The translations under genes were made by a program, and so were the position numbers. Of a stretch of 64,000 nucleotides of DNA, positions 1 to 9,499 are shown piece after piece; positions within the stretch are counted from its first letter, which is position 1; every line of letters starts with the position of its first letter. The DNA is taken from assembly GCF_012927455.1 (NCBI RefSeq), contig NZ_JABBPE010000002.1:186001-250000 (forward strand), in the 5' to 3' direction. This DNA is from Polaromonas sp. (GTDB taxonomy: Bacteria > Pseudomonadota > Gammaproteobacteria > Burkholderiales > Burkholderiaceae_C). The notes under the pieces were generated by a model. That model searched no databases, had not been told where the DNA came from, and saw only the letters and a program-made list of their open reading frames with translations.

Positions 1-1206
1 GCCCACCATGAGGCAAAAAATCAGCGCCAGAAAATTGCGCCGCGAGGTGTCGTAAAGCTCCTTTTCCTTGGGCGTGCCGTCGGGGTCACCGGAAAACTGT
101 GCCGCATGGGCCGGCATGCCATTGAGCGGCTGGGTTTTAATGTCGGCGGCGGCTCTGGCGGCAGTCCAGGCCCTCCGGGCGGCGGCTTCGTCTCTGGGCA
201 AGGCGGCCAGGGTCTTGCCCGCAGCAGAAATTTCTGTCACCGACGCGTTGCGCGCCTTCAGCATCTCCACCCTTTTGCTGGCAGCCTGTTTGTCGGCGGC
301 CAGTGAAGTTGCCGGGTGCTTGAGCTTTTCGGTGAAGGCCTCGGAGCGCTGCCTGAAGATGTCGCGCACCTGCAACTCCTTCGGATCTATGGCCAGCTCT
401 TTTTCCTTGGCGCTGACCTTTTCAAGCTGAAATCCGTAGACCAGTTGCGGCAGCGGAATGCCGGTCTGTTTGACCGACAGCCAGACCACCGGGATCATGT
501 AGGCGACCACCAAAATAATGTACTGGGCCACCTGGGTCCAGGTCACGGCACGCATGCCGCCCAGGAATGAACACACCAGGATGCCGCCCAGGCCCAGGAA
601 AATGCCAAGTTCGAAGGCGATCCCCGTGAGGTAAGAGGTGATCAGGCCGACGCCATAGATCTGCGCCACCAGGTAAGTGAACGAGCACAGGATGGCGGCA
701 GACAGGCCGATCAGCCGGGGCAAATGTCCGCCATAGCGCTCGCCCAGAAAATCAGGAATGGTGAACTGGCCAAACTTGCGCAGGTAAGGCGCCAGCACCA
801 GGGCGACCAGGCAATAACCGCCGGTCCAGCCCATGATGAAGGCCAGTCCGCTGTAGCCGGTCAGGTAAAGCGTTCCCGCCAGGCCGATAAACGAAGCCGC
901 CGACATCCAGTCGGCACCGGTCGCCATCCCGTTGTAAATTGCCGGGACACGGCGGCCCGCCACGTAATATTCGGCGGCGTCGGTGGTACGGCTCATGACC
1001 CCTATGCCTGCGTAAAGGCCAATAGTGGCCATCAGAAAGGTAAAGCCTATCCACAGACGCGGCAGCCCCATTTGCTCAAGGCCAGCGAGCAGCGCGACAA
1101 AAAGCACAAAACCAACCGTATACCAACGGTAGACGCGGTCAAGCTGGGACTTGAACTGCTGCTTGGAGAGCTTGACGCCGTCGCGCGAACCGAAAAACCC
1201 GGCCAT
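1..1206 (-). CDS. Sodium:solute symporter, large subunit (partial)
   Basis: The frame opens at an ATG at 1206 and runs off the left edge, so the first 402 residues are visible and the C-terminus is missing. The product is a multi-spanning inner-membrane carrier of the SSS family; GADWMSAASFIGLAG and GWTGGYCLVALVLAPYLRKF are typical SSS helices. It resembles the VC_2705-type two-component symporters, which fits the small DUF4212-type gene directly upstream, 3 nt away. After about six helices there is a long charged, Ala/Lys/Glu-rich stretch (about residues 255-390) that looks cytoplasmic or coiled-coil before hydrophobic sequence resumes at the edge. Substrate is unknown; acetate/organic acid or sodium-coupled uptake is an inference from the family. 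Confidence 0.85.
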   Translation of the reverse strand, partial: MAGFFGSRDGVKLSKQQFKSQLDRVYRWYTVGFVLFVALLAGLEQMGLPRLWIGFTFLMATIGLYAGIGVMSRTTDAAEYYVAGRRVPAIYNGMATGADWMSAASFIGLAGTLYLTGYSGLAFIMGWTGGYCLVALVLAPYLRKFGQFTIPDFLGERYGGHLPRLIGLSAAILCSFTYLVAQIYGVGLITSYLTGIAFELGIFLGLGGILVCSFLGGMRAVTWTQVAQYIILVVAYMIPVVWLSVKQTGIPLPQLVYGFQLEKVSAKEKELAIDPKELQVRDIFRQRSEAFTEKLKHPATSLAADKQAASKRVEMLKARNASVTEISAAGKTLAALPRDEAAARRAWTAARAAADIKTQPLNGMPAHAAQFSGDPDGTPKEKELYDTSRRNFLALIFCLMVG

Positions 1207-1209
1207 GGT

Positions 1210-1470
1210 TCAGTCGTCTCCGTCAGCAACGTCGTGCTCGATGTCAAGACGGTTCATATACCAGGCGTAAAAGCCGATGATCAGGCAATACACCAGCAAG
1301 GCGCCTTGCGCGCCCATCCAGAAGCTGAAAGGCCAGCCGAAAAAGGTGAAATTCAGCGCACGTGCAAAGTAGCTGACGACGAAGGTGACGACAAACCAGA
1401 TCAGCAACAGCAGCGCCGTTACCGAGAGGTTTTTGTGCCAGTAACGGCGGTGCATGTTAGTGAGTCGCAT
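1210..1470 (-). CDS. DUF4212-type small symporter subunit
   Basis: An 86-residue protein with two hydrophobic segments (about residues 17-37 and 51-70) and an acidic C-terminus ending in DVADGDD. The RYWHKN and FFGWPFSFWMGAQGAL motifs are those of the small membrane partner that accompanies VC_2705-type SSS symporters. It lies 3 nt upstream of the large subunit on the same strand, so the two are almost certainly co-translated. An internal ATG at 1455 (MHRRYW) is an equally plausible start; the first ATG overlaps the upstream TPR gene by 14 nt. The partner role is known from the family; the substrate is not visible. Confidence 0.82.
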   Translation of the reverse strand: MRLTNMHRRYWHKNLSVTALLLLIWFVVTFVVSYFARALNFTFFGWPFSFWMGAQGALLVYCLIIGFYAWYMNRLDIEHDVADGDD

Positions 1471-2083
1471 CGCCCACCCCAGCCATGCCGGCCACGCCGA
1501 CTTCCGGGCTTAGCCCAGTTTCGCGCTCGAGTTGCGCCGCTACCCTGGGCTCGAACTGGCGCAGATGGGCAATCACCCTTAGGGCTTTGTCAGGCTGCCC
1601 CAATGCCAGCCGGACCTGCGCCAGCCGATACCAGCCATAAGGGCTTAGGGGTTGCAGAGCGGTGTTCCTTTTGAGCGCCTTCACGGCGTCAAGGAATTGA
1701 GCCTGATGAATCAGCACCAGCGCCAGGCCGTACCAGGCCCGGTCCATGCAAGGGTCGCGTTCCAGCGCCCGTTGAAACGCCGGCCCGGCGTCATCGTGGC
1801 GCCCGGTCTGCTGCAAAACAAAGCCCAGGTTAAACCAGGCCGCCGCCTCTTGCGGCGCCGAGCCCCCAATGCGGGTGAGCTGCTGCAGGCTGGAGATTGC
1901 TTCTGCAAAATTGTTCAGTTGGGCCAGCAGATGCGCCCGGCTGGCGAGCGCGTAACGGTCCGCCGGTCGCAATAGCAACATCCGCTCAAACCTCGGCAGT
2001 GCGCCTGCGCAGTTGCCGGCTCCCAGCAAAAGCACGGCCTGAATCTTCAGGAACAGATACTGCAACGCAGGCTTTATTTGCAC
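1457..2083 (-). CDS. Tetratricopeptide-repeat protein
   Basis: A roughly 210-residue soluble protein made of consecutive TPR helical pairs: repeats are visible at ALPRFERMLLLRPADRYALA, at EAAAWFNLGFVLQQTGRHDD followed by AFQRALERDP, and at AVKALKRNTALQPLSPYGW. No enzymatic motif is visible. There is no ATG in the 5' part of the frame. I chose the GTG at 2083, which overlaps the upstream gene by 10 nt; a TTG at 2065 or a TTG at 2140 are alternatives. It sits in a minus-strand string with the small membrane gene upstream and the symporter pair downstream, so it may be co-transcribed. A scaffold role is inferred from the fold only. Confidence 0.7.
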   Translation of the reverse strand: MQIKPALQYLFLKIQAVLLLGAGNCAGALPRFERMLLLRPADRYALASRAHLLAQLNNFAEAISSLQQLTRIGGSAPQEAAAWFNLGFVLQQTGRHDDAGPAFQRALERDPCMDRAWYGLALVLIHQAQFLDAVKALKRNTALQPLSPYGWYRLAQVRLALGQPDKALRVIAHLRQFEPRVAAQLERETGLSPEVGVAGMAGVGDATH

Positions 2084-2370
2084 AGCGCAATGCCAATCTG
2101 CAGGCAGGTGCTGACCTTTAGGATGGCCGCCCCACCCCAAATCAGCAGCAACACCGCAAAAGCCACCAGCGGCAGGTGGCGATCAAGCACGAAGGCCGGC
2201 GAGATCCAGCGCGCTGCCTTCACCCAGGGCCGGGCGATCAGTTGAAGCACGCGATAAAACGGATTGCGCTCTCGCGCCTGGCCCGACAGCAAGCCAATCA
2301 CCCACTGGCCCAATAAGGCAAGCAAGGCGATTTCAGCCAGCAGTTTGACAGTGGTGGCAACGGCAAGCAT
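2074..2370 (-). CDS. Small conserved-type membrane protein
   Basis: A 98-residue protein with two strongly hydrophobic helices (about residues 3-28 and 66-86) separated by a basic loop (QARERNPFYRVLQLIARPW). No family name can be given with certainty. It starts at an ATG at 2370 and its stop overlaps the likely start of the TPR gene, so it is the probable first gene of a minus-strand cluster ending in the symporter. The loop composition suggests that the intervening segment faces the cytoplasm. Function unknown. Confidence 0.65.
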   Translation of the reverse strand: MLAVATTVKLLAEIALLALLGQWVIGLLSGQARERNPFYRVLQLIARPWVKAARWISPAFVLDRHLPLVAFAVLLLIWGGAAILKVSTCLQIGIALCK

Positions 2371-2470
2371 GAAGTTTGGCGAGCAGCAATCGGCAGCTAG
2401 GTAGCAAAGGGTTGGTCAATCGGCGGCATGCCTTCGATTGTCAGCCGGGCGCTTGCCGGACAGGCGCCCG

Positions 2471-2498
2471 GTCAACCGGGGGGTTTCCCTTGGTTGAC
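2471..2498 (-). terminator. Hairpin downstream of ppsA
   Basis: GTCAACC at 2471-2477 pairs with GGTTGAC at 2492-2498, just after the ppsA stop (2510). There is no clear U-run, so it may be a transcript 3'-end stabiliser rather than a true intrinsic terminator. Confidence 0.35.
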
Positions 2499-2509
2499 GG
2501 GTCAGGCCA

Positions 2510-4936
2510 TCAGCTGGCGAGGCGCTTCCAGGCATCGATCACGGTATCCGGGTTGAGCGACATCGAACCTATCCCCTGCTCTTTGAGCCACAGCGCAAAG
2601 TCTGGATGGTCGCTTGGGCCCTGACCGCAAATACCGACATATTTGCCCTGGCGCTTGCAGGCCGAAATAGCCAGGCTGAGCAGCGCTTTCACGGCCGGAT
2701 CGCGTTCATCAAAGTCTTTGGCCAGAATTTCCAGCCCCGAGTCACGGTCCAGCCCCAGCGTGAGCTGGGTCAGGTCGTTCGAGCCGATGGAGAATCCGTC
2801 AAAGTACTCCAGGAACTGATCGGCCAGGATGGCGTTGCTGGGCACTTCGCACATCATGATGATGCGCAAGCCTTGCTCACCGCGCTTGAGGCCCTGCTGC
2901 GCCAGCAGTTCGGTCACGGCCTGGGCCTGGCCCAGCGTGCGCACAAACGGCACCATGACTTCGACGTTGGTTAGGCCCATGTCGTTGCGCACGCGCCTGA
3001 GCGCCTCGCATTCCATGGCAAAAGACTCGCGAAAATCGTTGCTGATATAGCGTGCCGCGCCACGAAAGCCTAGCATTGGATTTTCCTCTTCGGGCTCGTA
3101 ACGCGAGCCGCCAATCAGCTTGCGGTACTCGTTGGACTTGAAGTCGGACAGGCGAACAATCACCGGTTTGGGCCAAAAAGCCGCGCCAATGGTAGCAACC
3201 CCTTCGGCCACCTTGTCCACGTAAAAAGCCCGCGGTGACGCATGACCCCGCGCCACGCTTTCGACCGCCTTTTTCAGGTCAGCATCGACATTCGGGTAGT
3301 CCAGGATGGCCTTGGGATGCACGCCAATATTGTTGTTGATAATGAATTCCAGCCGCGCCAGCCCCACGCCGTGGTTGGGAATCTGGCAGAAGTCAAAGGC
3401 CAGTTGCGGATTGCCGATATTCATCGTGATCTTGATGTCGATGGCCGGCATGTCGCCGCGCTGCACCTCGGTAACCTCGGTCTCCAGCAGGCCGTCATAA
3501 ATGCTGCCGGTATCGCCTTCGGCGCAACTGACCGTCACCAGCATGCCATCCAGCAGGCGTTCAGTAGCGTCACCGCAGCCCACCACCGCCGGAATTCCCA
3601 GCTCGCGCGCAATGATGGCGGCGTGGCAGGTGCGGCCGCCGCGATTCGTCACGATGGCGCTGGCGCGTTTCATCACCGGCTCCCAGTTCGGGTCGGTCAT
3701 GTCGGTCACCAGCACGTCGCCGGGCTGCACCTGGTCCATGTCCTTGATGTCGCGCACGATGCGCACCGGGCCGGTGCCAATCTTCTGGCCAATCGCGCGG
3801 CCCTCAGTCAGCACGGTGCCAGTGCCTTTTAGCTTGTAACGCTGCTCGGCCTTGCCCTTGGCCTGGCTCTTCACGGTTTCCGGGCGTGCCTGCAGGATGT
3901 AGAGCTGGCCGTCGGCTCCATCCTTGCCCCACTCGATGTCCATGGCGCGGCCGTAGTGGTCTTCAATGATCAGCGCGTAGCGGGCCAACTGCTCGACATC
4001 GGCATCGGTCAGCGAGTAGCGGTTGCGCAATTCGGTCGGTACGTCGGTGGTCTTGACCAGCTTGCCGCTGACCTTTTTTTCAGCTGCCGTGGTGAACTCC
4101 ATCTGCAGCAGCTTGGAGCCCAGGTTGCGGCGAATCACGGCGCGCTTGCCGGCCCGCAGCATGGGCTTGTGCACGTAAAACTCGTCCGGATTGACGGCGC
4201 CCTGCACCACGGTTTCACCCAGGCCGTAGCTGGAGGTGATGAAGACCACATCTTCAAAGCCGCTTTCGGTGTCAATGGTGAACATCACGCCGGCCGCCCC
4301 CAGGTCGCTGCGCACCATGCGCTGCACGCCCGCCGACAAGGCCACGTCGGCATGGGCAAAGCCCTGGTGCACGCGGTAGCTGATGGCGCGGTCGTTGTAG
4401 AGCGAGGCAAACACCTCTTTCATCTTGAGCAACACGTCTTCAATACCGACGACGTTTAAAAAAGTTTCCTGCTGGCCGGCAAACGAAGCGTCAGGCAGGT
4501 CTTCGGCGGTGGCGGACGAGCGCACGGCAAAGCTGGCCTGGCTCGCCTGGTTCGTCTGGTTCGTCTGGGTATCGCCCGCGTTCAGCGCGGCAAAGCTCTG
4601 GATCACGGCTTGTTCAAATTCAGGCGGGAAAGGCTGGGTCTCGACCAGCGCCCGAATTTTGGCGCCGGTTTCTGCCAGCGCGCGCACGTCGTCAGTGTTT
4701 AGCGCATCGAGCAGCGCGTTGATTTTGCTGTCCAGCCCCGCATGGGCCAGAAACACGCGAAAGGCGTGCGCCGTGGTGGCAAATCCGGTGGGAACCCGCA
4801 CGCCTTGGGGGCCGGTGGGCAATTGCGAGATCATCTCGCCGAGACTGGCGTTCTTGCCGCCGACGACCTCGACATCCGTCATTCTCAGGTTTTCAAACGG
4901 TACGACCAAGGCGGTCGCCTCAAACAGGTTGGACAT
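2510..4936 (-). CDS. ppsA: Phosphoenolpyruvate synthase
   Basis: 808 residues, close to the usual 790-800. It makes phosphoenolpyruvate, AMP and phosphate from pyruvate and ATP for gluconeogenesis. The N-terminal ATP-grasp-like nucleotide domain ([12 protein letters not shown] near residue 26; [20 protein letters not shown] near 136) is followed by the swivelling phosphohistidine domain ([21 protein letters not shown], catalytic His about 438) and the C-terminal PEP/pyruvate TIM barrel ([30 protein letters not shown]). Start at ATG 4936. It is divergent from ppsR, which controls PpsA by phosphorylation. An oddity is a low-complexity linker at residues 123-135 encoded by four 9-bp units at 4533-4568, just before the FAVRSS motif. 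Confidence 0.97.
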   Translation of the reverse strand: MSNLFEATALVVPFENLRMTDVEVVGGKNASLGEMISQLPTGPQGVRVPTGFATTAHAFRVFLAHAGLDSKINALLDALNTDDVRALAETGAKIRALVETQPFPPEFEQAVIQSFAALNAGDTQTNQTNQASQASFAVRSSATAEDLPDASFAGQQETFLNVVGIEDVLLKMKEVFASLYNDRAISYRVHQGFAHADVALSAGVQRMVRSDLGAAGVMFTIDTESGFEDVVFITSSYGLGETVVQGAVNPDEFYVHKPMLRAGKRAVIRRNLGSKLLQMEFTTAAEKKVSGKLVKTTDVPTELRNRYSLTDADVEQLARYALIIEDHYGRAMDIEWGKDGADGQLYILQARPETVKSQAKGKAEQRYKLKGTGTVLTEGRAIGQKIGTGPVRIVRDIKDMDQVQPGDVLVTDMTDPNWEPVMKRASAIVTNRGGRTCHAAIIARELGIPAVVGCGDATERLLDGMLVTVSCAEGDTGSIYDGLLETEVTEVQRGDMPAIDIKITMNIGNPQLAFDFCQIPNHGVGLARLEFIINNNIGVHPKAILDYPNVDADLKKAVESVARGHASPRAFYVDKVAEGVATIGAAFWPKPVIVRLSDFKSNEYRKLIGGSRYEPEEENPMLGFRGAARYISNDFRESFAMECEALRRVRNDMGLTNVEVMVPFVRTLGQAQAVTELLAQQGLKRGEQGLRIIMMCEVPSNAILADQFLEYFDGFSIGSNDLTQLTLGLDRDSGLEILAKDFDERDPAVKALLSLAISACKRQGKYVGICGQGPSDHPDFALWLKEQGIGSMSLNPDTVIDAWKRLAS

Positions 4937-5123
4937 GAAAATACTCCGGGAGGTTTAAAAACTGGGGTCGAAACCATGCACGGCTGGCAGCCTGATTGTT
5001 GTTTTTGGGGGCGAAAACGGGGCATGGCTGGGGAATCTGGATAATCAAACCGATTGTAGGGGCCTGTTGCCGGCCGCTCTTACCACCACTTTTTTCACCT
5101 TTACACCAGCCAAGCAGTCCGCC

Positions 5124-5945
5124 ATGTCCAATCGAACCGTGTTTTTCATCTCCGACGGCACCGGCATTACCGCCGAGACCTTCGGCAACGCCATTCTGGC
5201 GCAGTTTGAGTTCAAGCCGCGCCACGTCCGCCTGCCCTTTATCGACAGCGTAGACAAGGCGCATCAGGCGATCCGGCAGATCAACCACACGGCCGAACTG
5301 GAAGGCAAACGACCGATTGTTTTCACGACACTGGTCAACATGGAGATTCTGGCGGTCATCAAAACCCACTGCAACGGCATGCTGCTGGATATGTTTGGCA
5401 TGTTCGTGGCGCCACTGGAGGGTGAACTCGGCATCAAGTCCAACCACCGGGTCGGGCGCTTTTCGGATGCCTCCAAAAGCAAGGAATATGACGACCGGAT
5501 CGAGGCCATTAATTTCTCGCTGGCGCACGATGACGGCCAAAGCAACCGTGACCTGGAGAACTCCGATGTGATTCTGGTGGGCGTCAGCCGCAGCGGCAAA
5601 ACGCCGACTTCACTGTATCTGGCGATGCAGTACGGCATCAAAACCTCCAACTACCCGCTGATTCCCGAAGACTTCGACCGCCGCCAGTTACCCCCTGCCC
5701 TGGTGCCGCACCGCAAGAAAATCTTTGGCCTGACGATAGGGCCCGAGCGCCTGGCCCAGATCCGCAACGAGCGCCGACCCAACTCCAACTACGCCAGCTT
5801 GGTCAACTGCCGCAACGAAATCCATGAAGCCGAAGCCATGATGCGGCGCGAAGGCATACGCTGGCTATCGACCACCACCAAGTCCATCGAAGAAATCGCC
5901 ACCACCATCCTGCAGGAGATCAGGCCGGAGCGGCTGGAGTATTAA
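5124..5945 (+). CDS. ppsR: PEP synthase regulatory protein (kinase/pyrophosphorylase)
   Basis: 273 residues. This DUF299 family protein inactivates PEP synthase by ADP-dependent threonine phosphorylation and reactivates it by phosphate-dependent removal. The start [19 protein letters not shown] and the P-loop-like GVSRSGKT (residues 153-160) followed by PTSLYLA are diagnostic. ATG 5124 is chosen because the family begins exactly here; the frame extends further upstream without similarity. It is transcribed divergently from ppsA, with less than 190 nt between the starts, so a shared control region is likely. Confidence 0.95.
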   Translation: MSNRTVFFISDGTGITAETFGNAILAQFEFKPRHVRLPFIDSVDKAHQAIRQINHTAELEGKRPIVFTTLVNMEILAVIKTHCNGMLLDMFGMFVAPLEGELGIKSNHRVGRFSDASKSKEYDDRIEAINFSLAHDDGQSNRDLENSDVILVGVSRSGKTPTSLYLAMQYGIKTSNYPLIPEDFDRRQLPPALVPHRKKIFGLTIGPERLAQIRNERRPNSNYASLVNCRNEIHEAEAMMRREGIRWLSTTTKSIEEIATTILQEIRPERLEY

Positions 5946-5967
5946 GCCGGACTGAGCGGGCTTCACT

Positions 5968-6022
5968 TGCTACCATTTTAATAGCTGTCTGCGCCCGTAT
6001 CTATTGGGCTAGCGCCTTTATT
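5968..6022. repeat. Dispersed repeat family A, copy 1
   Basis: Contains the core blocks 'taatagctgtctgcgcccgt' and 'attgggctagcgcc' separated by a short spacer. The same ordered blocks recur at 16430, 20431, 23005, 24565 (inverted), 39881 and inside several genes. It lies between ppsR and the iron cluster. Confidence 0.75.
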
Positions 6023-6203
6023 TCTCCTTGGATTTAAGGACAAAGCGCTGGCGTGAACGCCTTGCAGGCGGCGCAGCTTTGCTCGGCTGAATCGGGTCAT
6101 AGCGCAACGCGTACATAGCGGAGTTTGTCGCGGTCTGATATTTGTTGCCCAGCACAAACAATCATGGTGAGAACCTGAGCAACTGCTAAAAGCAGCACGC
6201 TTA

Positions 6204-6232
6204 TTGCAAATGAGAAGTGTTATCATTTGCAA
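6204..6232. promoter_or_regulatory. Fur-box-like operator upstream of the P19 operon
   Basis: Perfect inverted repeat TTGCAAATGA (6204-6213) and TCATTTGCAA (6223-6232) with a 9-nt spacer, followed by a second AT-rich 'attattctcattt' block nearer the gene. The position 33 nt upstream of the iron transporter start and the GAGAA/ATCATT composition fit an iron-responsive Fur site. Fur control is inferred. Confidence 0.7.
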
Positions 6233-6264
6233 ACAACAATTATTCTCATTTAAAAGGTCTTGAC

Positions 6265-6822
6265 ATGCTCCCCAACAAATTCCGCCGTCCAATTAAACAA
6301 GCAGCAGCTTTCGGCTTGCTCGCCAACGCCCTGATTGCCGGTGCGGCGGAATACCCCATCGGCAAGCCGCAGCAACAATTTGGCATGGAGATTGCCGCGG
6401 TCTATCTGCAGCCGGTTGCCATGGAGCCCGAAGGCATGATGCGCAAGACTGAAGAGTCAGACATCCACATCGAGGCTGACATCAAGGCGCTCAAAGGCAA
6501 TCCCAATGGCTTTGAGGAGGGAGCCTGGATTCCCTACCTGGTGGTGAAGTTCGAGATCACCAAGATTGGCACCAGCCAAAAAGTGTCGGGTGAGTTCATG
6601 CCCATGGTGGCCAACGACGGCCCGCATTACGGCGACAACATCAAGCTCTTTGGCCCCGGAAAGTACCACGTCAAATACACCATCTCGCCGCCCACGGAAA
6701 ACAAGCCGGCCCATTTTGGCCGCCACATTGACAAGCTCACCGGGGTGAAGCCCTGGTTCAAGGCCTTTGCCGTCGAGAACGACTTCAGCTATGCGGGCAT
6801 TGGCAAAAAGGGCGGCTACTAA
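6265..6822 (+). CDS. Periplasmic P19/FtrA-type iron-binding protein
   Basis: 185 residues with an N-terminal signal segment (AAAFGLLANALIAGAAEYPIG). The body matches the P19/Tp34-type iron transporter family: PIGKPQQQFGMEIAAVYLQP, a Met-rich EPEGMM, and VAN..PHYGDNIKLFGPGKY with HFGRHIDKLTGV near the C-terminus. Conserved His and Met residues bind Cu/Fe in the family. ATG 6265 follows AAAAGG; an upstream in-frame ATG at 6217 lies inside the operator and is unlikely. It is the first gene of a four-gene uptake operon (periplasmic binder, cupredoxin, FTR1 permease, polyferredoxin) that oxidises and imports Fe2+. Confidence 0.9.
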   Translation: MLPNKFRRPIKQAAAFGLLANALIAGAAEYPIGKPQQQFGMEIAAVYLQPVAMEPEGMMRKTEESDIHIEADIKALKGNPNGFEEGAWIPYLVVKFEITKIGTSQKVSGEFMPMVANDGPHYGDNIKLFGPGKYHVKYTISPPTENKPAHFGRHIDKLTGVKPWFKAFAVENDFSYAGIGKKGGY

Positions 6823-6843
6823 ACCTTGTTGCAGAAGGCCACC

Positions 6844-7191
6844 ATGCCACTGAAATTTCATACCGCTGGCGCGCTTGCGCTGGCCTTGACTTTGTTGCTG
6901 GCGCTGGCACCAGTGCGCGCCCAGGACATGCCGTCTGTCAATTTGCTGATTCGGGCCGGCCGCTTTGTGCCGTCAACGCTGCAGGTTCCGGCCAACACCA
7001 GGTTTCGCTTGCTGATCAAGAACGAAGGACCGGGGGCGGAAGAGTTTGAAAGCGTCGATTTGCGCAAGGAAAAGGTGCTGGCACCCGGTGCCTCAAGCTT
7101 CCTGATTTTTCAGCCGCTTAAACCCGGCACCTACAAGTTCTTTGGTGACTTTCATCCCGATACGGCACAAGGCCAAATGGTGGCCAAATAA
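6844..7191 (+). CDS. Cupredoxin-like periplasmic protein of the Ftr iron system
   Basis: 115 residues: a clear signal peptide (ALALALTLLLALAPVRAQD) followed by a small cupredoxin-like beta domain (NLLIRAGRFVPSTLQVPANT, FESVDLRKEKVLAPG, PGTYKFFGDFHPDTAQGQM). The GTYKFFGDFHPD segment sits where the copper-site loop falls in related proteins. ATG 6844 is preceded by AGAAGG; a TTG at 6826 is the longer alternative. It lies 21 nt after the P19 gene and 12 nt before the permease, matching the FtrB-like component proposed to oxidise Fe2+ in the periplasm. The oxidase role is inferred. Confidence 0.83.
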   Translation: MPLKFHTAGALALALTLLLALAPVRAQDMPSVNLLIRAGRFVPSTLQVPANTRFRLLIKNEGPGAEEFESVDLRKEKVLAPGASSFLIFQPLKPGTYKFFGDFHPDTAQGQMVAK

Positions 7192-7203
7192 AGGAAGACT
7201 GCA

Positions 7204-8013
7204 ATGGGGAGCACGCTCTTTATCGTCTGGCGCGAAAGCTTGGAGGCCATGCTGGTGGTTGGCATTCTGCATTCTTGGCTGAAGTTCAACGAGGCGGCGA
7301 GTAACGGCCTGCACGCGTTGTGGCTTGGGGTGGGCTGTGGCATGGCGCTGGCCGGCGCGCTGGGTTGGGCGATGGTGGCCGCGCAGGGTGAACTCTCGGG
7401 CGCGGCGCTGGAGTGGTTTCAGATTGGCATGCTGTTGGTGGCAGGCGCACTGATCGTGCAGATGGTGTTATGGATGCGCCGTCACGGCGCTGGCATGCGT
7501 AAAAGCCTGCACCAGAATCTGGCGGCAGCTATGCAGCGCTCCGGCCTGCTCGGCATTGCCATCGTGGCCGCGTTGGCGATCGCGCGCGAGGGTGCGGAAA
7601 CGGCGGTGTTCCTGTACGGCGTAAGCCTGGAGCAGGGAGGTTCTGCCAGTTTGGTGGCGGGCGCGGCCTTGGGTTTTGTATTGGCGGGTCTGACCGCCTG
7701 GGCACTGGGGCGCGGATTGCGCTTTCTGGACTACCGGCGCTTCTTTCTGGTGAGCGGCTGGATGCTGTTGCTGTTTGCCGTTGCGCTGCTGGTAAACGCG
7801 GTTGATCGCCTCATAGGCGCTGGGCTGCTGCCCGCATTGGTCGATCCCTTGTGGGACAGTTCATGGCTGCTCGATGATGGCAGCCGCTTCGGCTCTTTGC
7901 TGGCCGCGCTGGCGGGCTACCGCGCTCACCCGTCGTTGATGCTGGTGAGCATCTATGCCGTTTACTGGTTGGTGGTGTCGCGTGCCATGCACCTTGAGAG
8001 GCGCGATGCGTAG
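7204..8013 (+). CDS. FTR1-family iron permease
   Basis: 269 residues with about seven membrane helices. Both hallmark iron-binding motifs are present: RESLE (residues 10-14, in VWRESLEAMLVVG) and REGAE (in AIAREGAETAVFLYG). These REXXE motifs conduct ferric iron through the membrane in Ftr1/EfeU proteins. It follows the cupredoxin gene closely with an AGGAAG ribosome site, and its end overlaps the next gene by 8 nt, indicating translational coupling. Confidence 0.93.
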   Translation: MGSTLFIVWRESLEAMLVVGILHSWLKFNEAASNGLHALWLGVGCGMALAGALGWAMVAAQGELSGAALEWFQIGMLLVAGALIVQMVLWMRRHGAGMRKSLHQNLAAAMQRSGLLGIAIVAALAIAREGAETAVFLYGVSLEQGGSASLVAGAALGFVLAGLTAWALGRGLRFLDYRRFFLVSGWMLLLFAVALLVNAVDRLIGAGLLPALVDPLWDSSWLLDDGSRFGSLLAALAGYRAHPSLMLVSIYAVYWLVVSRAMHLERRDA

Positions 8014-9409
8014 CATTCCCGTCGCCCTTGTTCGAGACGAAGTGCAAGCCCCCATGCAAACCGGCGTGCTGGCGCGCGTTGGCATGGCCATGCGTCGTCA
8101 TCAGCGCTTCATCCTGGGCCTGCAGTGGCTGGTGGTGGTGTTTTATTTCAGCCTGCTGATTTATCCGGTGTTTATGCCCTTGCCGGCGGAAGATGCGCAC
8201 ATTGTCGACAACCTGCGGCTGTTTGCGCAGTTCATGTTCTGGGGCGTCTGGTGGCCTTTCGTCATGTTGGGCACCATGCTGCTGGGGCGCGTCTGGTGCG
8301 GCGTGTTTTGCCCGGAAGGCATGTTGACCGAGCTGGCCAGCCGTCACGGTCTGGGTCGCGCCATCCCGCGCTGGCTGCGCTGGAGCGGCTGGCCATTTGT
8401 GACCTTTGTCTGCACCACGGTTTATGGCCAGTTGGTCAGCGTTTATGAGTATCCGCAAGCTGCCCTGCTGGTGCTGGGGGGCTCAACACTGGCGGCTGTC
8501 GCTGTGGGCTTGGTGTATGGCCGGGGTACACGCGTCTGGTGTCGCTACCTGTGTCCGGCCAATGGCGTGTTTGGTTTACTCGCCAAAATTGCTCCGCTGC
8601 ACTTTCGGGTGAATGAAGCCGTCTGGAAGCAGAACCAGCAGCGTGCGCCTGCCGTGAACTGCGCCCCGTTGATCGACATCCGGCATATGAAGAGCGCATC
8701 TGCCTGTCATGCCTGCGGACGCTGCAGCGGTGAACATGGCGCGGTCGAACTGGGGCTGTGCTCACCGGCGCGCGAAATTCTGGCTACCAACCGCCGCGAG
8801 GTCAGGACCGATGAAGCGGTGACCCTGATTTTTGGTGTGATCGGCATCGCCACCGCTGCGTTCATATGGTCATCGAGCAGCCGCTTTGTGCAGATGAAGA
8901 CCGCGCTGGCCGATTGGCTGATGGAGCGTGATTGGCTGGCCCTGCTGCAGGACAACGCACCTTGGTGGTTGCTGACGAACTACCCGGCAGCCCACGACGT
9001 GTTTACCTGGCTCGATGGTCTGTGCATTCTGGCCTTCATTCTGTGCGGCGGTGGCGCGCTGGGTTTGGCTGTCTGGGCCGGTGTCTGGCTGGCGGCGCGC
9101 GTGCTGCACGACCCGGCGCTGTCCTGGCAAAAACTGTCACTGGCCTTGGTGCCGATGGCCGGTGTCGGGGTGTTTCTGGGCCTGTCGATGCTGACGCTCG
9201 GTCATCTCAAGGCCGAGGGCATCACATTGGCCTGGGTGCCTGCGCTGCGGGGCGTGCTGCTGACCCTGGCGGCGGGCTTCTCGGCCTACCTGATGCTGCG
9301 CATGTGTCTGGTGCGCTGGACCCGGCGCGCCGTGGCGGGCCTGCTTGTCGCCTTGGCGCCCTTGGGTCTCATCGTGCGGGTCTGGCTGTGGGTGCTGTTT
9401 GCTCTGTAA
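8006..9409 (+). CDS. Polyferredoxin-like membrane 4Fe-4S protein (FtrD-like)
   Basis: 467 residues. The protein combines several membrane helices with cysteine motifs: WCGVFCPEG (near 95), CRYLCPANGVFG (near 180) and CHACGRCSG (near 232), as in NapH/RdxA/CcoG-like electron carriers. ATG 8006 follows GAGAGG and overlaps the FTR1 stop. In four-component Ftr systems this subunit is proposed to accept electrons released when Fe2+ is oxidised. The C-terminal third is hydrophobic, with further helices. The electron-transfer role is known for the family, not shown here. Confidence 0.88.
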   Translation: MRSIPVALVRDEVQAPMQTGVLARVGMAMRRHQRFILGLQWLVVVFYFSLLIYPVFMPLPAEDAHIVDNLRLFAQFMFWGVWWPFVMLGTMLLGRVWCGVFCPEGMLTELASRHGLGRAIPRWLRWSGWPFVTFVCTTVYGQLVSVYEYPQAALLVLGGSTLAAVAVGLVYGRGTRVWCRYLCPANGVFGLLAKIAPLHFRVNEAVWKQNQQRAPAVNCAPLIDIRHMKSASACHACGRCSGEHGAVELGLCSPAREILATNRREVRTDEAVTLIFGVIGIATAAFIWSSSSRFVQMKTALADWLMERDWLALLQDNAPWWLLTNYPAAHDVFTWLDGLCILAFILCGGGALGLAVWAGVWLAARVLHDPALSWQKLSLALVPMAGVGVFLGLSMLTLGHLKAEGITLAWVPALRGVLLTLAAGFSAYLMLRMCLVRWTRRAVAGLLVALAPLGLIVRVWLWVLFAL

Positions 9410-9499
9410 GTGCCGCCGCCGGGGCTACGGTTTTTTTGCTTGCCCGATGGAGTCAGGCTGCAGACAATGAGTGCATTCAAAACCAAAAAAGGAGTTTCC

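Noticed and set aside
724..1674. 316-codon plus-strand open frame
   Set aside because: Antisense to the symporter pair and TPR gene, no recognisable motif.
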